From an uncultured Sphingopyxis sp. (lineage in GTDB: Bacteria; Pseudomonadota; Alphaproteobacteria; Sphingomonadales; Sphingomonadaceae), in the NCBI GenBank assembly GCA_937873425.1, contig CALMYE010000233.1:1-56123 (forward strand): a stretch of DNA of 56,123 nt, written 5' to 3'. Shown piece by piece: positions 26,038 to 34,306 of the stretch (position 1 is the stretch's first letter; each line of letters opens with the position of its first letter). The translations under genes were made by a program, and so were the position numbers. A model generated the notes under the pieces. It did not search any database and was not told the origin of the DNA. It worked only from the letters and a program-made list of their open reading frames with translations.

Positions 26038-26652
26038 ATGTTCACCGGCATCATCACCGACATCGGCACCGTGCGCAGCCGCGAGGACCGCGGCGACGCG
26101 CGGCTGGTCATCGGCACCGCCTATGACACGGGCACGATCGACCTCGGCGCCTCGATCGCCTGCTCGGGCGCCTGCCTGACCGTCGTCGACAAGGGGCGCG
26201 ACGGCGACGGCGACTGGTTCGCGATCGACGCGAGCGCCGAGACGATCGCGCGCACCGCGCCGGGCATGTGGGAGCCGGGGCGGCGGCTGAACCTCGAACG
26301 CGCGCTGAAGGTCGGCGACGAGCTCGGCGGGCATATCGTCACCGGCCATGTCGACGCGGTCGGCCGGATCGTGGCGGTCGATCCGGTCGGCGACAGCATC
26401 GGCCTGACCGTCGCCGCGCCGCCCGCGCTCGCGCCGCATATCGCGCCCAAGGGCTCGATCACCCTCGACGGCGTGTCGCTGACGGTCAACGACGTCGCCG
26501 ACCTGCCCTCGGGCGAGGCGCATTTCACGCTCAACATCATCCCGCACACGCAGGAGATGACGACGCTCGACGAAGCGGCGGCGGGGCGGCCGGTGAACCT
26601 GGAGATCGACATCCTCGCCCGCTATCTGGCGCGGATGCAGGCGCGGGGATGA
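26038..26652 (+). CDS. ribE: Riboflavin synthase alpha chain
   Basis: This enzyme dismutates two 6,7-dimethyl-8-ribityllumazine molecules to riboflavin. The 204 residues form two lumazine-binding repeats. The N-terminal MFTGIITDIG is a family signature, ACSGACLTVVD forms part of the first site, GGHIVTGHVDAVG begins the second repeat near residue 97, and KGSITLDGVSLTVNDV is the matching loop. The ATG follows the ribD stop by 7 bases with AGGAA upstream. The next enzymes RibB and RibH lie 8 kb away on the other strand. Confidence 0.96.
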   Translation: MFTGIITDIGTVRSREDRGDARLVIGTAYDTGTIDLGASIACSGACLTVVDKGRDGDGDWFAIDASAETIARTAPGMWEPGRRLNLERALKVGDELGGHIVTGHVDAVGRIVAVDPVGDSIGLTVAAPPALAPHIAPKGSITLDGVSLTVNDVADLPSGEAHFTLNIIPHTQEMTTLDEAAAGRPVNLEIDILARYLARMQARG

Positions 26653-26657
26653 TTCGC

Positions 26658-26916
26658 CTCACGCAAAGGCGCGAAGGCGCAAAGAAGAAAATCTCACACA
26701 AAGACACAAAGAGGGCGGTGCAAGAGGGCGCTGCTGCGCATCATCGCTGACGCCGTCTTGATCAGGCCGGACGAAGTCCGGCAGTCACTCCGCAAAGGTT
26801 TCGCCCGAAGGCGGTGCAAGCTGTGAGCACCGCCCCCTTTGTGTCTTTGTGTGAGATTATCCCGAGCCGACATCGAAGCCCGCTCTTCTTCGCGCCTTCG
26901 CGTCTTCGCGTGAGAT
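26658..26916. repeat. Composite palindromic repeat, class C copy 4
   Basis: The outer arms CTCACGCAAAGGCGCGAAGG and CTTCGCGTCTTCGCGTGAG enclose inner arms TCTCACACAAAGACACAAAG and CTTTGTGTCTTTGTGTGAGA. A centre palindrome CCGGACGAAGTCCGG lies between. The build is the same as the 10380 element although the loop sequences differ. It lies between convergent ribE and mmcB. Confidence 0.88.
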
Positions 26917-26931
26917 AAATCTTCGGCAGGA

Positions 26932-27402
26932 TCACCCCTCGCCCCACCCCAGCGCCAGTTCGGGATCGGCCGCCAGCATCGACCGCCGCATCGCGAGGCG
27001 CCCGATGCGCAGCAGCTCGGCCTTGCGGCGCGCGGGGGCGAGGTTGCAGCTTGCCGCCTCGCGCACCACCGCGGCGCCATAGCGGTCGGCGACGATCAGG
27101 CCCGATGTTTCGGGGCGATAATCGGGCGTTTCGAGGATCGCGGGGTCGAGCCCCGCCGCGAGCGCCCAATAGAAGCGGTCGCACCAGTCGCAATAGTCGG
27201 GCCATTTGCCGTCGCCGTGCAGGTCGGCGCGGCTGACCTTGATCTCGACGATGGTGATGTTGCCGCGAGCGTCGATCGCGGTGAGGTCGGTGCGCCGCCC
27301 GTTGGGCAGGACGACCTCGGGGATCGCGACCAGCCCGGCCTGCGCGAACAGCCGGCACACGCCGCGCGAAACGTCGGCGGCGGTGAGCGGATCATTCATC
27401 AT
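26932..27402 (-). CDS. mmcB: MmcB family DNA repair protein
   Basis: MmcB proteins (DUF1052) are PD-(D/E)XK-like nucleases, known in Caulobacter as LexA-controlled mitomycin C resistance factors. The 156-residue length fits. The catalytic pattern is visible as RTDLTAIDARGNITIVEIKV: Asp in RTDL, then Glu-x-Lys in VEIK. WPDYCDWCDRFYWAL is another family word. It starts with two ATGs. A class A repeat separates it from ssb, another DNA-damage-linked gene on the same strand. Confidence 0.88.
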   Translation of the reverse strand: MMNDPLTAADVSRGVCRLFAQAGLVAIPEVVLPNGRRTDLTAIDARGNITIVEIKVSRADLHGDGKWPDYCDWCDRFYWALAAGLDPAILETPDYRPETSGLIVADRYGAAVVREAASCNLAPARRKAELLRIGRLAMRRSMLAADPELALGWGEG

Positions 27403-27422
27403 CGAGCGCCGTCCTGTTCCAA

Positions 27423-27548
27423 CCCCTCCCCTTCAGGGGAGGGGCAGCGAGACTTGCGAGCTTGCTCGCTAGTCGCAGCGGGGTGGGCCAGCCGCCTTGC
27501 GCAAGGCTTCGGCCCCCACCCCCAACCCCTCCCCTGAAGGGGAGGGGC
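27423..27548. repeat. Palindromic intergenic repeat, class A copy 4
   Basis: The terminal hairpins CCCCTCCCCTTCAGGGGAGG and CCCCTCCCCTGAAGGGGAGG enclose GCAGCGAGACTTGCGAGC, CTAGTCGCAGCGGGGTGGG and CCTTGCGCAAGG. It is nearly identical in layout to the 18843 element and lies between ssb and mmcB. Confidence 0.9.
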
Positions 27549-27577
27549 TTGAATATGGCACGAGGCGCGGGCGAGCC

Positions 27578-28132
27578 TCAGAACGGAACGTCGTCGTCCA
27601 GATCGTCGTCGAAGGGGGGGCGTCCGCCGCCCGAGCCCGCGCTGCCGCCGCCCTGATTCCAGCCGCCGCCCGAGCTGCCGCCCGAACCGCTGTCCTGATT
27701 CCAGCCGCCACCGCCGCCGCCGGAACTCCCGCCCCAGTCGCCGCCGCCGCGCGAACCGCCGCCGCTGCCGCCACCGCCGGGCGCGCCGTCGAGCATGGTC
27801 AGATTGCCGCCCATGCCGGCGATCACCACCTCGGTCGTGTAGCGGTCGTTGCCGTCGCGGTCCTGCCACTTGCGGGTGCGCAAGGACCCTTCGATATAGA
27901 CCTTGCTGCCCTTCTTCAGATAGCGCTCGACGACGCCGACCAGCCCGTCGCCGTTGATGACGACATTATGCCATTCGGTGCGCTCCTTGCGCTCGCCGGT
28001 CATGCGGTCCTTCCACTGCTCCGACGTCGCGATGCGGATATTGGCGATCCGGCCGCCGTTCTGGAAGGATTTGATCTCGGGATCGGCGCCCAGATTGCCG
28101 ATCAATATGACCTTGTTGATGCTGCCAGCCAT
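27578..28132 (-). CDS. ssb: Single-stranded DNA-binding protein
   Basis: SSB coats single-stranded DNA in replication and repair. The 184 residues have an OB-fold (1-112) with [23 protein letters not shown] and [15 protein letters not shown] in place. A long Gly-rich, low-complexity linker with a few Trp-Asn-Gln blocks follows (about 118-172). The acidic tip DDDVPF, which recruits partner proteins, ends the chain. It lies 34 bases after feoB on the same strand and may share the upstream transcript, which is an unusual neighbour for ssb. Confidence 0.96.
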   Translation of the reverse strand: MAGSINKVILIGNLGADPEIKSFQNGGRIANIRIATSEQWKDRMTGERKERTEWHNVVINGDGLVGVVERYLKKGSKVYIEGSLRTRKWQDRDGNDRYTTEVVIAGMGGNLTMLDGAPGGGGSGGGSRGGGDWGGSSGGGGGGWNQDSGSGGSSGGGWNQGGGSAGSGGGRPPFDDDLDDDVPF

Positions 28133-28166
28133 CGCCGCTCCGCTCCGCTTGTGAAAGTTGGAAGGA

Positions 28167-30026
28167 TCAGCCGAGTCCGAAGGCGACGGCCGTCCAGTAA
28201 GTGATACCAGCAGCGGCATAGGCCAGCAGGAACAAATAGCCAACCATGAACAGCGGCCATTTCCACCCGTTGGTCTCGCGCCGGGTGATCGCGATGGTCG
28301 AGATGCACTGCGGCGCGAAGACGAACCAGGCGAGGAAGGCGAGCGCGGTGGCGAGGCTCCATTTGCCCTGCAGCCGCTCGCCCAGCGTCTCCGCCATCGC
28401 TTCCTCGTCGTCGCCCGCGTCGATCGCATTGGCGGTCGCCATCGCCGACACCGCGACCTCGCGCGCCGCCATCGCCGGGATCAGGGCGAGCGCGATGTCG
28501 TGGTTGAAGCCGATCGGCGTCACGACGACCTCCAGCCCGCCCGCGATTCGCCCGGCGACGCTGTAATCGACCTGGCTTTCGCCCGCCGGCGCCTTCGGAA
28601 AGCTCAGCAGCAGCCACAATATGACGGTGGTGATCGCGATGATCGTGCCGGCGCGGCGCAGGAAGATCCACGCGCGCTGCCACAGGCCGATCGCGACGTC
28701 GCGCCAGCGCGGCATCTGATAGCGCGGCATTTCCATCATGAAGCCCGCGGCGCTGCCCTTCGCCAGCGTGCGGCGCAGCACGAAGGCGACCGCGAGCGCG
28801 CCAACGATGCCCGCAAGATAGAGGGCGAACAGCACCAGTCCCTGCAGCCCGATACCGGTGCCGCCGACGCCGCGGTCGGGGATGAAGGCCGCGATGATCA
28901 GCGCATAGACCGGCAGCCGCGCCGAACAGGTCATCAGCGGTGCGATCAGGATCGTCGTCAGCCGGTCCTTGGCATCGGGAATCGCGCGCGTCGCCATGAT
29001 TCCCGGCACCGCGCAGGCGAAGCTGGACAGCAGCGGGATGAAGCCGCGCCCCGACAGCCCGACCTTCGCCATCAGCCCGTCCATCAGAAAGGCGGCGCGG
29101 GTCATATAGCCCGACGCCTCGAGCAGCAGGATGAAGAGGAAGAGGATCAAAATCTGCGGCAGGAAGACGACGACCGCGCCGACGCCCGCGAGCAGACCCT
29201 CGACGACCAGATCGCGCAGGAAAGTTTCGGGGATGTTGGCGACGACCCAAGCCTGCATCGCGCCGACCCCGGCCTCCAGCATGTCGGCGGGCGGGCCGGC
29301 CCAGGCATAGACCGCCTGGAACATCACGAACATCAGTGCGAGCAGGATGACGAAACCGAACACCGGGTGCAGCGCCACCGCATCGACGCGCGCCGTCCAG
29401 CGGCGCACCGGGGTTTCCGAAAGCGTCGCGGCGCGGGCGATGGTGCGGGCGCAGCGATGGAGTGCAATGTCGTCCGCCGCAGGTGCGGCCGCCGCGCCGG
29501 CCGGCTGCGACCGCATGGCCTCCTCGACCGCGGCGAGCAGTTCGGCCATCCCGCGCTTGCGCACCGCGACGGTCGGGACGACCGGCACGCCCAGTTCCGC
29601 CGCCAGCCTTTCGGGGTCGAGCACCAGCCCGTCGCGCTCGGCGAGGTCGAGCATGTTGAGCGCGACCACGGTCGGCAGGCCGAGCGCGATCAGCTCGAGC
29701 GCGAAGCAGAGATGATTGTCGAGATTGGCGGCGTCGACGACGACGATCAGCGCGTCGGGGCGCGCCTCGCCCGCCTGCCGCCCCAGCACGACATCGCGCG
29801 TCACCGCCTCGTCGGGGCTCGCGGGGGTCAGGCTGTAGCTGCCGGGCAGGTCGATCAGCGCCAGCGGGCGGCCGTCGGCGAAGACGGCATGCCCCGCCTT
29901 GCGCTCGACGGTGACGCCGGGATAATTGCCGATCTTCTGCCGCGCGCCGGTCAGCGCGTTGAACAGGCTCGACTTGCCGGCGTTGGGATTGCCGACCAGC
30001 GCGACGGTGGGGACGGCGCCGGTCAT
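28167..30026 (-). CDS. feoB: Ferrous iron transporter FeoB
   Basis: FeoB imports Fe2+ across the inner membrane. The 619-residue protein starts with a GTPase domain: G1 GNPNAGKSS (12-20), a T/S-bearing G2 [10 protein letters not shown]3 DLPGSYSL near 59, and G4 NMLD near 123. A helical GDI region follows, then a membrane domain of about eight helices (from about 215) with two Gate motifs including PVYALI. It is shorter than E. coli FeoB (773), mainly in its C-terminal part. It overlaps feoA by 4 bases (ATGA). Confidence 0.95.
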   Translation of the reverse strand: MTGAVPTVALVGNPNAGKSSLFNALTGARQKIGNYPGVTVERKAGHAVFADGRPLALIDLPGSYSLTPASPDEAVTRDVVLGRQAGEARPDALIVVVDAANLDNHLCFALELIALGLPTVVALNMLDLAERDGLVLDPERLAAELGVPVVPTVAVRKRGMAELLAAVEEAMRSQPAGAAAAPAADDIALHRCARTIARAATLSETPVRRWTARVDAVALHPVFGFVILLALMFVMFQAVYAWAGPPADMLEAGVGAMQAWVVANIPETFLRDLVVEGLLAGVGAVVVFLPQILILFLFILLLEASGYMTRAAFLMDGLMAKVGLSGRGFIPLLSSFACAVPGIMATRAIPDAKDRLTTILIAPLMTCSARLPVYALIIAAFIPDRGVGGTGIGLQGLVLFALYLAGIVGALAVAFVLRRTLAKGSAAGFMMEMPRYQMPRWRDVAIGLWQRAWIFLRRAGTIIAITTVILWLLLSFPKAPAGESQVDYSVAGRIAGGLEVVVTPIGFNHDIALALIPAMAAREVAVSAMATANAIDAGDDEEAMAETLGERLQGKWSLATALAFLAWFVFAPQCISTIAITRRETNGWKWPLFMVGYLFLLAYAAAGITYWTAVAFGLG

Positions 30027-30301
30027 GCGGGCTTCGGTTCGGCCCCGCCCGCGGCGTCCACCGCCTCGACCGCGATGACCGCCGCCTGCGCTGCGCGGAT
30101 GATGACCCGCATCCGCCCGACGGCGAGCGCCAGCGGATCGCGCGAGAAGAGGCTGCCGCGGTGCAGCGGGGTGACGAGCGCGCCCTCCATCAGCCCGAAC
30201 TCGCGCAGCCGCCGCCCCTCGTCGGGCGACATGGCCGGCCAGTCGATACGGGCAATGCGCACCGCCGCCCCGAGCGGCGCGCTGTCGAGCGATCCAATCA
30301 T
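30023..30301 (-). CDS. feoA: Ferrous iron transport accessory protein FeoA
   Basis: FeoA is a small SH3-like cytoplasmic partner of FeoB. The 92 residues include RRLREFGLMEGALVTPLHRG, the FeoA core motif, and a C-terminal strand AVGRMRVIIRAAQA. The ATG at 30301 fits this length, and a longer frame runs into the COQ9 gene. A Fur-like 19-mer lies immediately before the start, so feoAB can be iron-regulated even though the genes also sit only 41 bases downstream of the COQ9 gene. Confidence 0.9.
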   Translation of the reverse strand: MIGSLDSAPLGAAVRIARIDWPAMSPDEGRRLREFGLMEGALVTPLHRGSLFSRDPLALAVGRMRVIIRAAQAAVIAVEAVDAAGGAEPKPA

Positions 30302-30303
30302 TT

Positions 30304-30322
30304 GCGAGCGATTATCAATATC
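30304..30322 (-). promoter_or_regulatory. Fur-box-like site before feoA
   Basis: On the minus strand GATATTGATAATCGCTCGC matches the classical 19-base Fur box GATAATGATAATCATTATC at 14 of 19 positions. The match is strong in the left two hexamers and weak in the right. It ends two bases before the feoA ATG and contains GATAAT, a possible -10. Confidence 0.5.
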
Positions 30323-30342
30323 GCCCGGCGGGCGCCAGCGCT

Positions 30343-31008
30343 TTATCGCCCCGGATAGCGCAGCCGGCCGACGAAGCGCGCAAGGCTCGGGCGTTCGATC
30401 TTGCGCGCGGCGCGGCGGTGCTTCCATGCCTCGAAGCGCATCACGCCGTCGATGCGGCGGGTGAGGAAGGCGCGGGTGTCTGCGAAATCCTCGTTTTCGT
30501 CGCCGAGGAACACCGAAATCGTCGCGGCATAGACGGCGGCGAGGATCGCGCGCTTGCTGTAATGGTTGAAGTCGGTCGCGCTGTCGCCCGCGAGGCGCCA
30601 CATGGCGTCGGCGCTCCGCCAGCCGAGCCTTGCCGCGAAGGCGGCGTTGGTCGGCAGCGCGAGCAGGGCGAGGGCGCGGCGCAGCGCCTCGCGATTCGGG
30701 GCGAGCAGGGCGAGGCGCGCCTCGACGAGCGTCGTGATGCGCTCGCGGATCTTCAGCGGTGCCAGTTTTTCGGCGGGCCATTTCGCCGCCATCGCCGCAT
30801 CGACATCGGCGAACCAGGCATCGACCTGATCGCGCCCGCCGCCGGGAAAGGCGAGCCGCGCGACGTCGGGATCGACGCCCGCGCGCGCGGCGGCATCGGC
30901 GAGCGCCGCATCGCCGAAACCGTCGAAGGCGGCGTTCCGCGCGATCAGCGGTGCGAGCGCGGCGCGAATCTCGTCGAGCGTGGGGTCGGCGGGCAGGATG
31001 GAGGCCAT
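30343..31008 (-). CDS. COQ9 family protein (ubiquinone biosynthesis)
   Basis: COQ9 proteins are TetR-like lipid-binding helpers of ubiquinone ring hydroxylation by the COQ7-type enzyme. The 221 residues are all helical. The family core KIRERITTLVEARLALLAPNREALRRALALLA lies in the middle, and WRSADAMWRLAGDSATDFNHYSKRAILA is the most conserved block. The end KHRRAARKIERPS is basic. It begins 5 bases after the EamA stop and is followed by feoA 41 bases later. Confidence 0.88.
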   Translation of the reverse strand: MASILPADPTLDEIRAALAPLIARNAAFDGFGDAALADAAARAGVDPDVARLAFPGGGRDQVDAWFADVDAAMAAKWPAEKLAPLKIRERITTLVEARLALLAPNREALRRALALLALPTNAAFAARLGWRSADAMWRLAGDSATDFNHYSKRAILAAVYAATISVFLGDENEDFADTRAFLTRRIDGVMRFEAWKHRRAARKIERPSLARFVGRLRYPGR

Positions 31009-31013
31009 GACCG

Positions 31014-31898
31014 TCAGATAGGCCGTTCGGTCCGGCTCGGCAACCGGATCAGCACCAGCGACGCCGCGACCATCAGCCCGCCGATGACGTCGATCAGGCT
31101 CAGCGTCTCGCCGAAGCCGATCCAGCCGGTGAGCGCCGCGACCGCCGGCTGGACGAGCAGCGTCAGGCCGATGACCAGCGGCGAGAAGCGCGGCAGCGCC
31201 CAGATGAGAAGTCCCTGCCCGATCACCTGGCTCGACAGGGCGAGCGCGATCAGCGGCGTCCAGTCGGTCGGCATCACCGCCTCCCCCAGCGCGAGCGAGG
31301 TGCCGAGCAGGATCGGCAGCCCGGTCGCCGCCGCGATGCTCAGCGCCGACCAGGGACCGAGGTCGCCGCGCACCCGCTGCATGAGGAGGACATAGCCGGT
31401 GTAGAGCGCGCCCGCGAGCAGGCTCAGCAAGTCGCCGGCGAGATAGTCGGGCGACAGTTCATAGCTTTGCCCCATCAGGAGGATCGACCCCGCGAAGGCG
31501 AGCAGGATCGCCAGCGCCTGCCACCCGCGCGGCAGCGTCCGCGCGAGGAAGATGCCCCAGATCACGAGCAGCAGGCTCGCGCTGTTGCCGAACAGCGTCG
31601 CATTGGCGACCTTGGTCTGGAGGATGCCGATATGCCAGGCGGCGAGGTCGAGCGCGAAGAAGAGCCCGGCGCCGATGGCGATCCACAGGCTGCCGCGCGA
31701 CGGCCATCCGCCGCCTTCGCGGCGGGCGAGCAGCAGGAGCAAAGGCAGCGCAAGCGCGAGGCGCCAGAAGGCCGAGGCGACCGGCCCGGTGTCGGCATAG
31801 CGCACCAGCAGCGCGCCGAAGGCGAGCGCGAGATTGCCGCCGAGCAGCGCGGCAAAGGCCCAGCGTCCGGCTCTGTCTTCGGTCACGGCTTGCCCCAT
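31014..31898 (-). CDS. EamA/DMT superfamily transporter
   Basis: This 294-residue membrane protein has ten predicted helices made of two EamA repeats, as in drug/metabolite exporters. The first begins LLGGNLALAFGALLVRYAD and the second contains GALYTGYVLLMQRVRG. The substrate is unknown. The ATG at 31898 was chosen. An upstream ATG at 31949 has a better Shine-Dalgarno (GGGAGA), but the 17 extra codons are AT-rich and look like promoter DNA. It starts a leftward run with COQ9 and feoAB and diverges from the Old Yellow Enzyme gene. Confidence 0.85.
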   Translation of the reverse strand: MGQAVTEDRAGRWAFAALLGGNLALAFGALLVRYADTGPVASAFWRLALALPLLLLLARREGGGWPSRGSLWIAIGAGLFFALDLAAWHIGILQTKVANATLFGNSASLLLVIWGIFLARTLPRGWQALAILLAFAGSILLMGQSYELSPDYLAGDLLSLLAGALYTGYVLLMQRVRGDLGPWSALSIAAATGLPILLGTSLALGEAVMPTDWTPLIALALSSQVIGQGLLIWALPRFSPLVIGLTLLVQPAVAALTGWIGFGETLSLIDVIGGLMVAASLVLIRLPSRTERPI

Positions 31899-32015
31899 GG
31901 TTAGATTTTCTTTTGCTACCCATGCTTGCGCCGGCGCGCCGCTGTCCATAGCTTCGTCTCCCATAGCGACGGCGCCGGGGGGCGTCGCGCAAGAAAAAGA
32001 TGCAAAGGAGAAACC

Positions 32016-33101
32016 ATGTCCGCATCGCTGTTCGATCCGATCCAGCTGGGCGCCATCGCGGCGCCGAACCGCATCATCATGGCGCCGCTGACCCGCGGCC
32101 GCGCCGGGCCGGGCTTCGTGCCGAACGAGCTGGCGCGCGACTATTACCGCCAGCGCGCTTCGGCGGGGCTGATCATTTCGGAAGCGACCGGCATCTCGCA
32201 GGAAGGGCTGGGCTGGCCGGCGGCGCCCGGCCTGTGGACCGATGCGCAGGTCGAAGGCTGGAAGCCGGTGACCGAAGCGGTGCACGAGGCGGGCGGACGC
32301 ATCGTCGCGCAGCTGTGGCACATGGGCCGCCTCGTCCATTCGGTGTTCAACGACGGCAAGCCGCCGGTTTCGGCATCGGCGACGAAGGGCGAGGGGCGCG
32401 CGCATACGCCGGTCGGGCGGCTCGACCTGGAGGAGGCGCGGCCGCTGCGTCTCGACGAGATTCCGCGGGTGATCGCGGATTATGCGAAGGCGGCGGAGAA
32501 TGCGAAGGCGGCCGGATTCGACGGCGTGCAGCTGCACGGCGCCAACGGCTATCTGATCGACCAGTTCCTGCGCGACGGCACCAATTTGCGCGACGATGAT
32601 TATGGCGGCCCGGTCGAAAACCGCATCCGCCTGCTGCGCGAGGTGGTCGAGGCGCTGATCGGCGTGTGGGGCGCGGGCCGCGTGTCGGTGCGCCTGTCGC
32701 CGAACGGCGAGACGCAGGGCGTCGACGACAGCGCGCCCGAGACGCTCTTCCCCGCCGCCGCCGCGGCGCTCGATGCGCTCGGCATCGCTTTCCTCGAACT
32801 GCGCGAGCCGGGGCCGGACGGCACCTTCGGGCGCACCGACGTTCCCAAACAATCGCCCGCGATCCGCGCGGCGTTCAAGGGTCCGCTGATCCTCAACAGC
32901 GACTATGACGTGGCGCTCGCCGAAGCGGCGCTGGCGAGCGGCGGCGCCGACGCGATCGCCTTCGGCCGTCCCTTCATCGGCAACCCCGACCTCGTCGAAC
33001 GCATCCGCACCGGCGCAGAATGGGCGGCGGATAATCCGAAGACCTGGTATTCGCCGGGGCCGGAGGGCTACACCGACTATCCGGCGCTGCAGGTGGCGTA
33101 G
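32016..33101 (+). CDS. Old Yellow Enzyme family alkene reductase (NemA-like)
   Basis: This FMN-dependent, NADPH-linked reductase of activated alkenes is a single TIM barrel of 361 residues. Visible family features are PNRIIMAPLTRGRA near 17-30, AQLWHMGRLVH near 98-108, GFDGVQLHGANGYLIDQFL near 168-186 with the substrate His/Asn pair, and AFGRPFIGNPDLVERI near the end. AAAGGAG lies 6 bases before the ATG. It could detoxify electrophiles such as N-ethylmaleimide. The physiological substrate is not predicted. Confidence 0.93.
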   Translation: MSASLFDPIQLGAIAAPNRIIMAPLTRGRAGPGFVPNELARDYYRQRASAGLIISEATGISQEGLGWPAAPGLWTDAQVEGWKPVTEAVHEAGGRIVAQLWHMGRLVHSVFNDGKPPVSASATKGEGRAHTPVGRLDLEEARPLRLDEIPRVIADYAKAAENAKAAGFDGVQLHGANGYLIDQFLRDGTNLRDDDYGGPVENRIRLLREVVEALIGVWGAGRVSVRLSPNGETQGVDDSAPETLFPAAAAALDALGIAFLELREPGPDGTFGRTDVPKQSPAIRAAFKGPLILNSDYDVALAEAALASGGADAIAFGRPFIGNPDLVERIRTGAEWAADNPKTWYSPGPEGYTDYPALQVA

Positions 33102-33129
33102 CGCCGCTCCGTCCTGATGAGAGGGCAAG

Positions 33130-33225
33130 CCCCTCCCCTTCAGGGGAGGGGAAGGGGGTGGGGTCCATCGGCCTTGCGCAAAGGTTCGAGACCCCACCCC
33201 AACCCCTCCCCTGAAGGGGAGGGGC
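33130..33225. repeat. Palindromic intergenic repeat, class A copy 5 (short)
   Basis: The hairpins CCCCTCCCCTTCAGGGGAGG and CCCCTCCCCTGAAGGGGAGG enclose GGTGGGGTC, CCTTGCGCAAAGG and GACCCCACCCC. The left internal GCAGCGAGACTTG block is missing, so this is a deleted variant. It lies between convergent genes. Confidence 0.88.
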
Positions 33226-33255
33226 TTAAGGGGTTCAGCCTGAACAGGATAATCC

Positions 33256-33888
33256 CTAATTCCGCTCGGCGAGCGCCTTGTCGACGAGCGAGGCGCCGAA
33301 GGGGGCGATGACCCGGCCGCTGAAGCGCAGCAGCACGAACAGCCCCGCGAAGAACAGAATCGGCGAGATGACCAGCGCGACCACCGCGGTGATCAGCGCG
33401 ACGAAGAACAGGGTCATGAAGCCGCTGCCGAGTATCTGCTGACCCTTGGGGCCGAGTTCGATCGTGCGCGGTCCCTTGGCGTCCCACCATTTGCCGGTGA
33501 CGATCGTCTTGCGTTCGCCGGTCGCCGTCGCCGCCGGCTTGGGTTTCGCCGCCGCGTGTTGCGCGGGCCGCGCCGGGGCGACGGGCCGGGCCGGCTGGGT
33601 CTTGGGCGCCTCGGCCCACGGGCGCTTGCTGTTCTTCTCGGCGACCCGCGCCGCCACCGCCGGTTCGACCGGCCGGCGCGGCGCTGCGGTCGCGGGGGGC
33701 GTTTCGCGCCGCGGCGGCGTCTCGGCGCGGGGCGCCGGGCGAACCGGCTCGTGGCCCATGCGCCGGTCGTGCTCGGCCATGCGTTCGGCGGCGCTCGGCG
33801 GGGTCGTGCCGCTCAGCCGGTCGATCACCACCAGCCGGCCGCCGCGCTCGACGACGGAAAGACGGCTGGGGGGCGGGCGGTCAACCAA
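33256..33888 (-). CDS. Unrecognised membrane protein in the ribB-ribH operon
   Basis: This 210-residue protein is of unknown family. The N-terminal 30 residues include [19 protein letters not shown] long Pro/Ala/Arg-rich disordered stretch follows (about 30-125). The segment [19 protein letters not shown] comes next, then two close hydrophobic helices (about 155-190) and a short tail. Its start overlaps the 3' end of ribH by 8 bases, so it is translated from the rib transcript. No riboflavin-transport signature is seen, and a link to flavin metabolism rests on position only. Confidence 0.7.
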   Translation of the reverse strand: MVDRPPPSRLSVVERGGRLVVIDRLSGTTPPSAAERMAEHDRRMGHEPVRPAPRAETPPRRETPPATAAPRRPVEPAVAARVAEKNSKRPWAEAPKTQPARPVAPARPAQHAAAKPKPAATATGERKTIVTGKWWDAKGPRTIELGPKGQQILGSGFMTLFFVALITAVVALVISPILFFAGLFVLLRFSGRVIAPFGASLVDKALAERN

Positions 33889-34306
33889 TGCCGAACTGCT
33901 CCTTCAGGGCCAGCATCGCGAGCGCGGCCTTCGCCGCCTCGCCGCCCTTATCCTTGCGCGTCTTGTCGGCGCGCGCAAGCGCCTGCTGCTCATTTTCGAC
34001 CGTCAATATGCCGTTGCCGATCGCGAGACCGTCGAGCGTCAGTGCCATGATGCCGCGCGCGCTCTCGTTCGACACCACCTCGAAATGCCAGGTTTCGCCG
34101 CGAATGACGACGCCGAGCGCGACATAGGCGTCGTAGCGCCCGCTCTGGTCGGCGAGCGCGATCGCCGCCGGAACCTCCAGCGCGCCGGGGACGGTCACCG
34201 TCTCGTGGCTGTGCCCTTCGGCCTCGAGCGCGCTGCGCACCCCATCGAGCAGCATGTCGTTGAGGTGGCTGTAGAAGCGGGCTTCGACGATCAGCACATG
34301 CGCCAT
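33881..34306 (-). CDS. ribH: 6,7-dimethyl-8-ribityllumazine synthase
   Basis: RibH condenses the RibB product (dihydroxybutanone phosphate) with the pyrimidine made by RibD. The 141 residues include [14 protein letters not shown] near 39-52, [19 protein letters not shown] near 65-83 with the catalytic His in ETWHFE, and [17 protein letters not shown], all family words. Its ATG touches the ribB stop (shared base at 34306). It overlaps the downstream unknown gene by 8 bases. Confidence 0.95.
   Translation of the reverse strand: MAHVLIVEARFYSHLNDMLLDGVRSALEAEGHSHETVTVPGALEVPAAIALADQSGRYDAYVALGVVIRGETWHFEVVSNESARGIMALTLDGLAIGNGILTVENEQQALARADKTRKDKGGEAAKAALAMLALKEQFGIG

Noticed and set aside
31899-31949. 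Longer N-terminus for the EamA transporter from ATG 31949
   Set aside because: A better Shine-Dalgarno exists there, but the added codons are AT-rich, unlike the coding sequence, and overlap the divergent promoter region.
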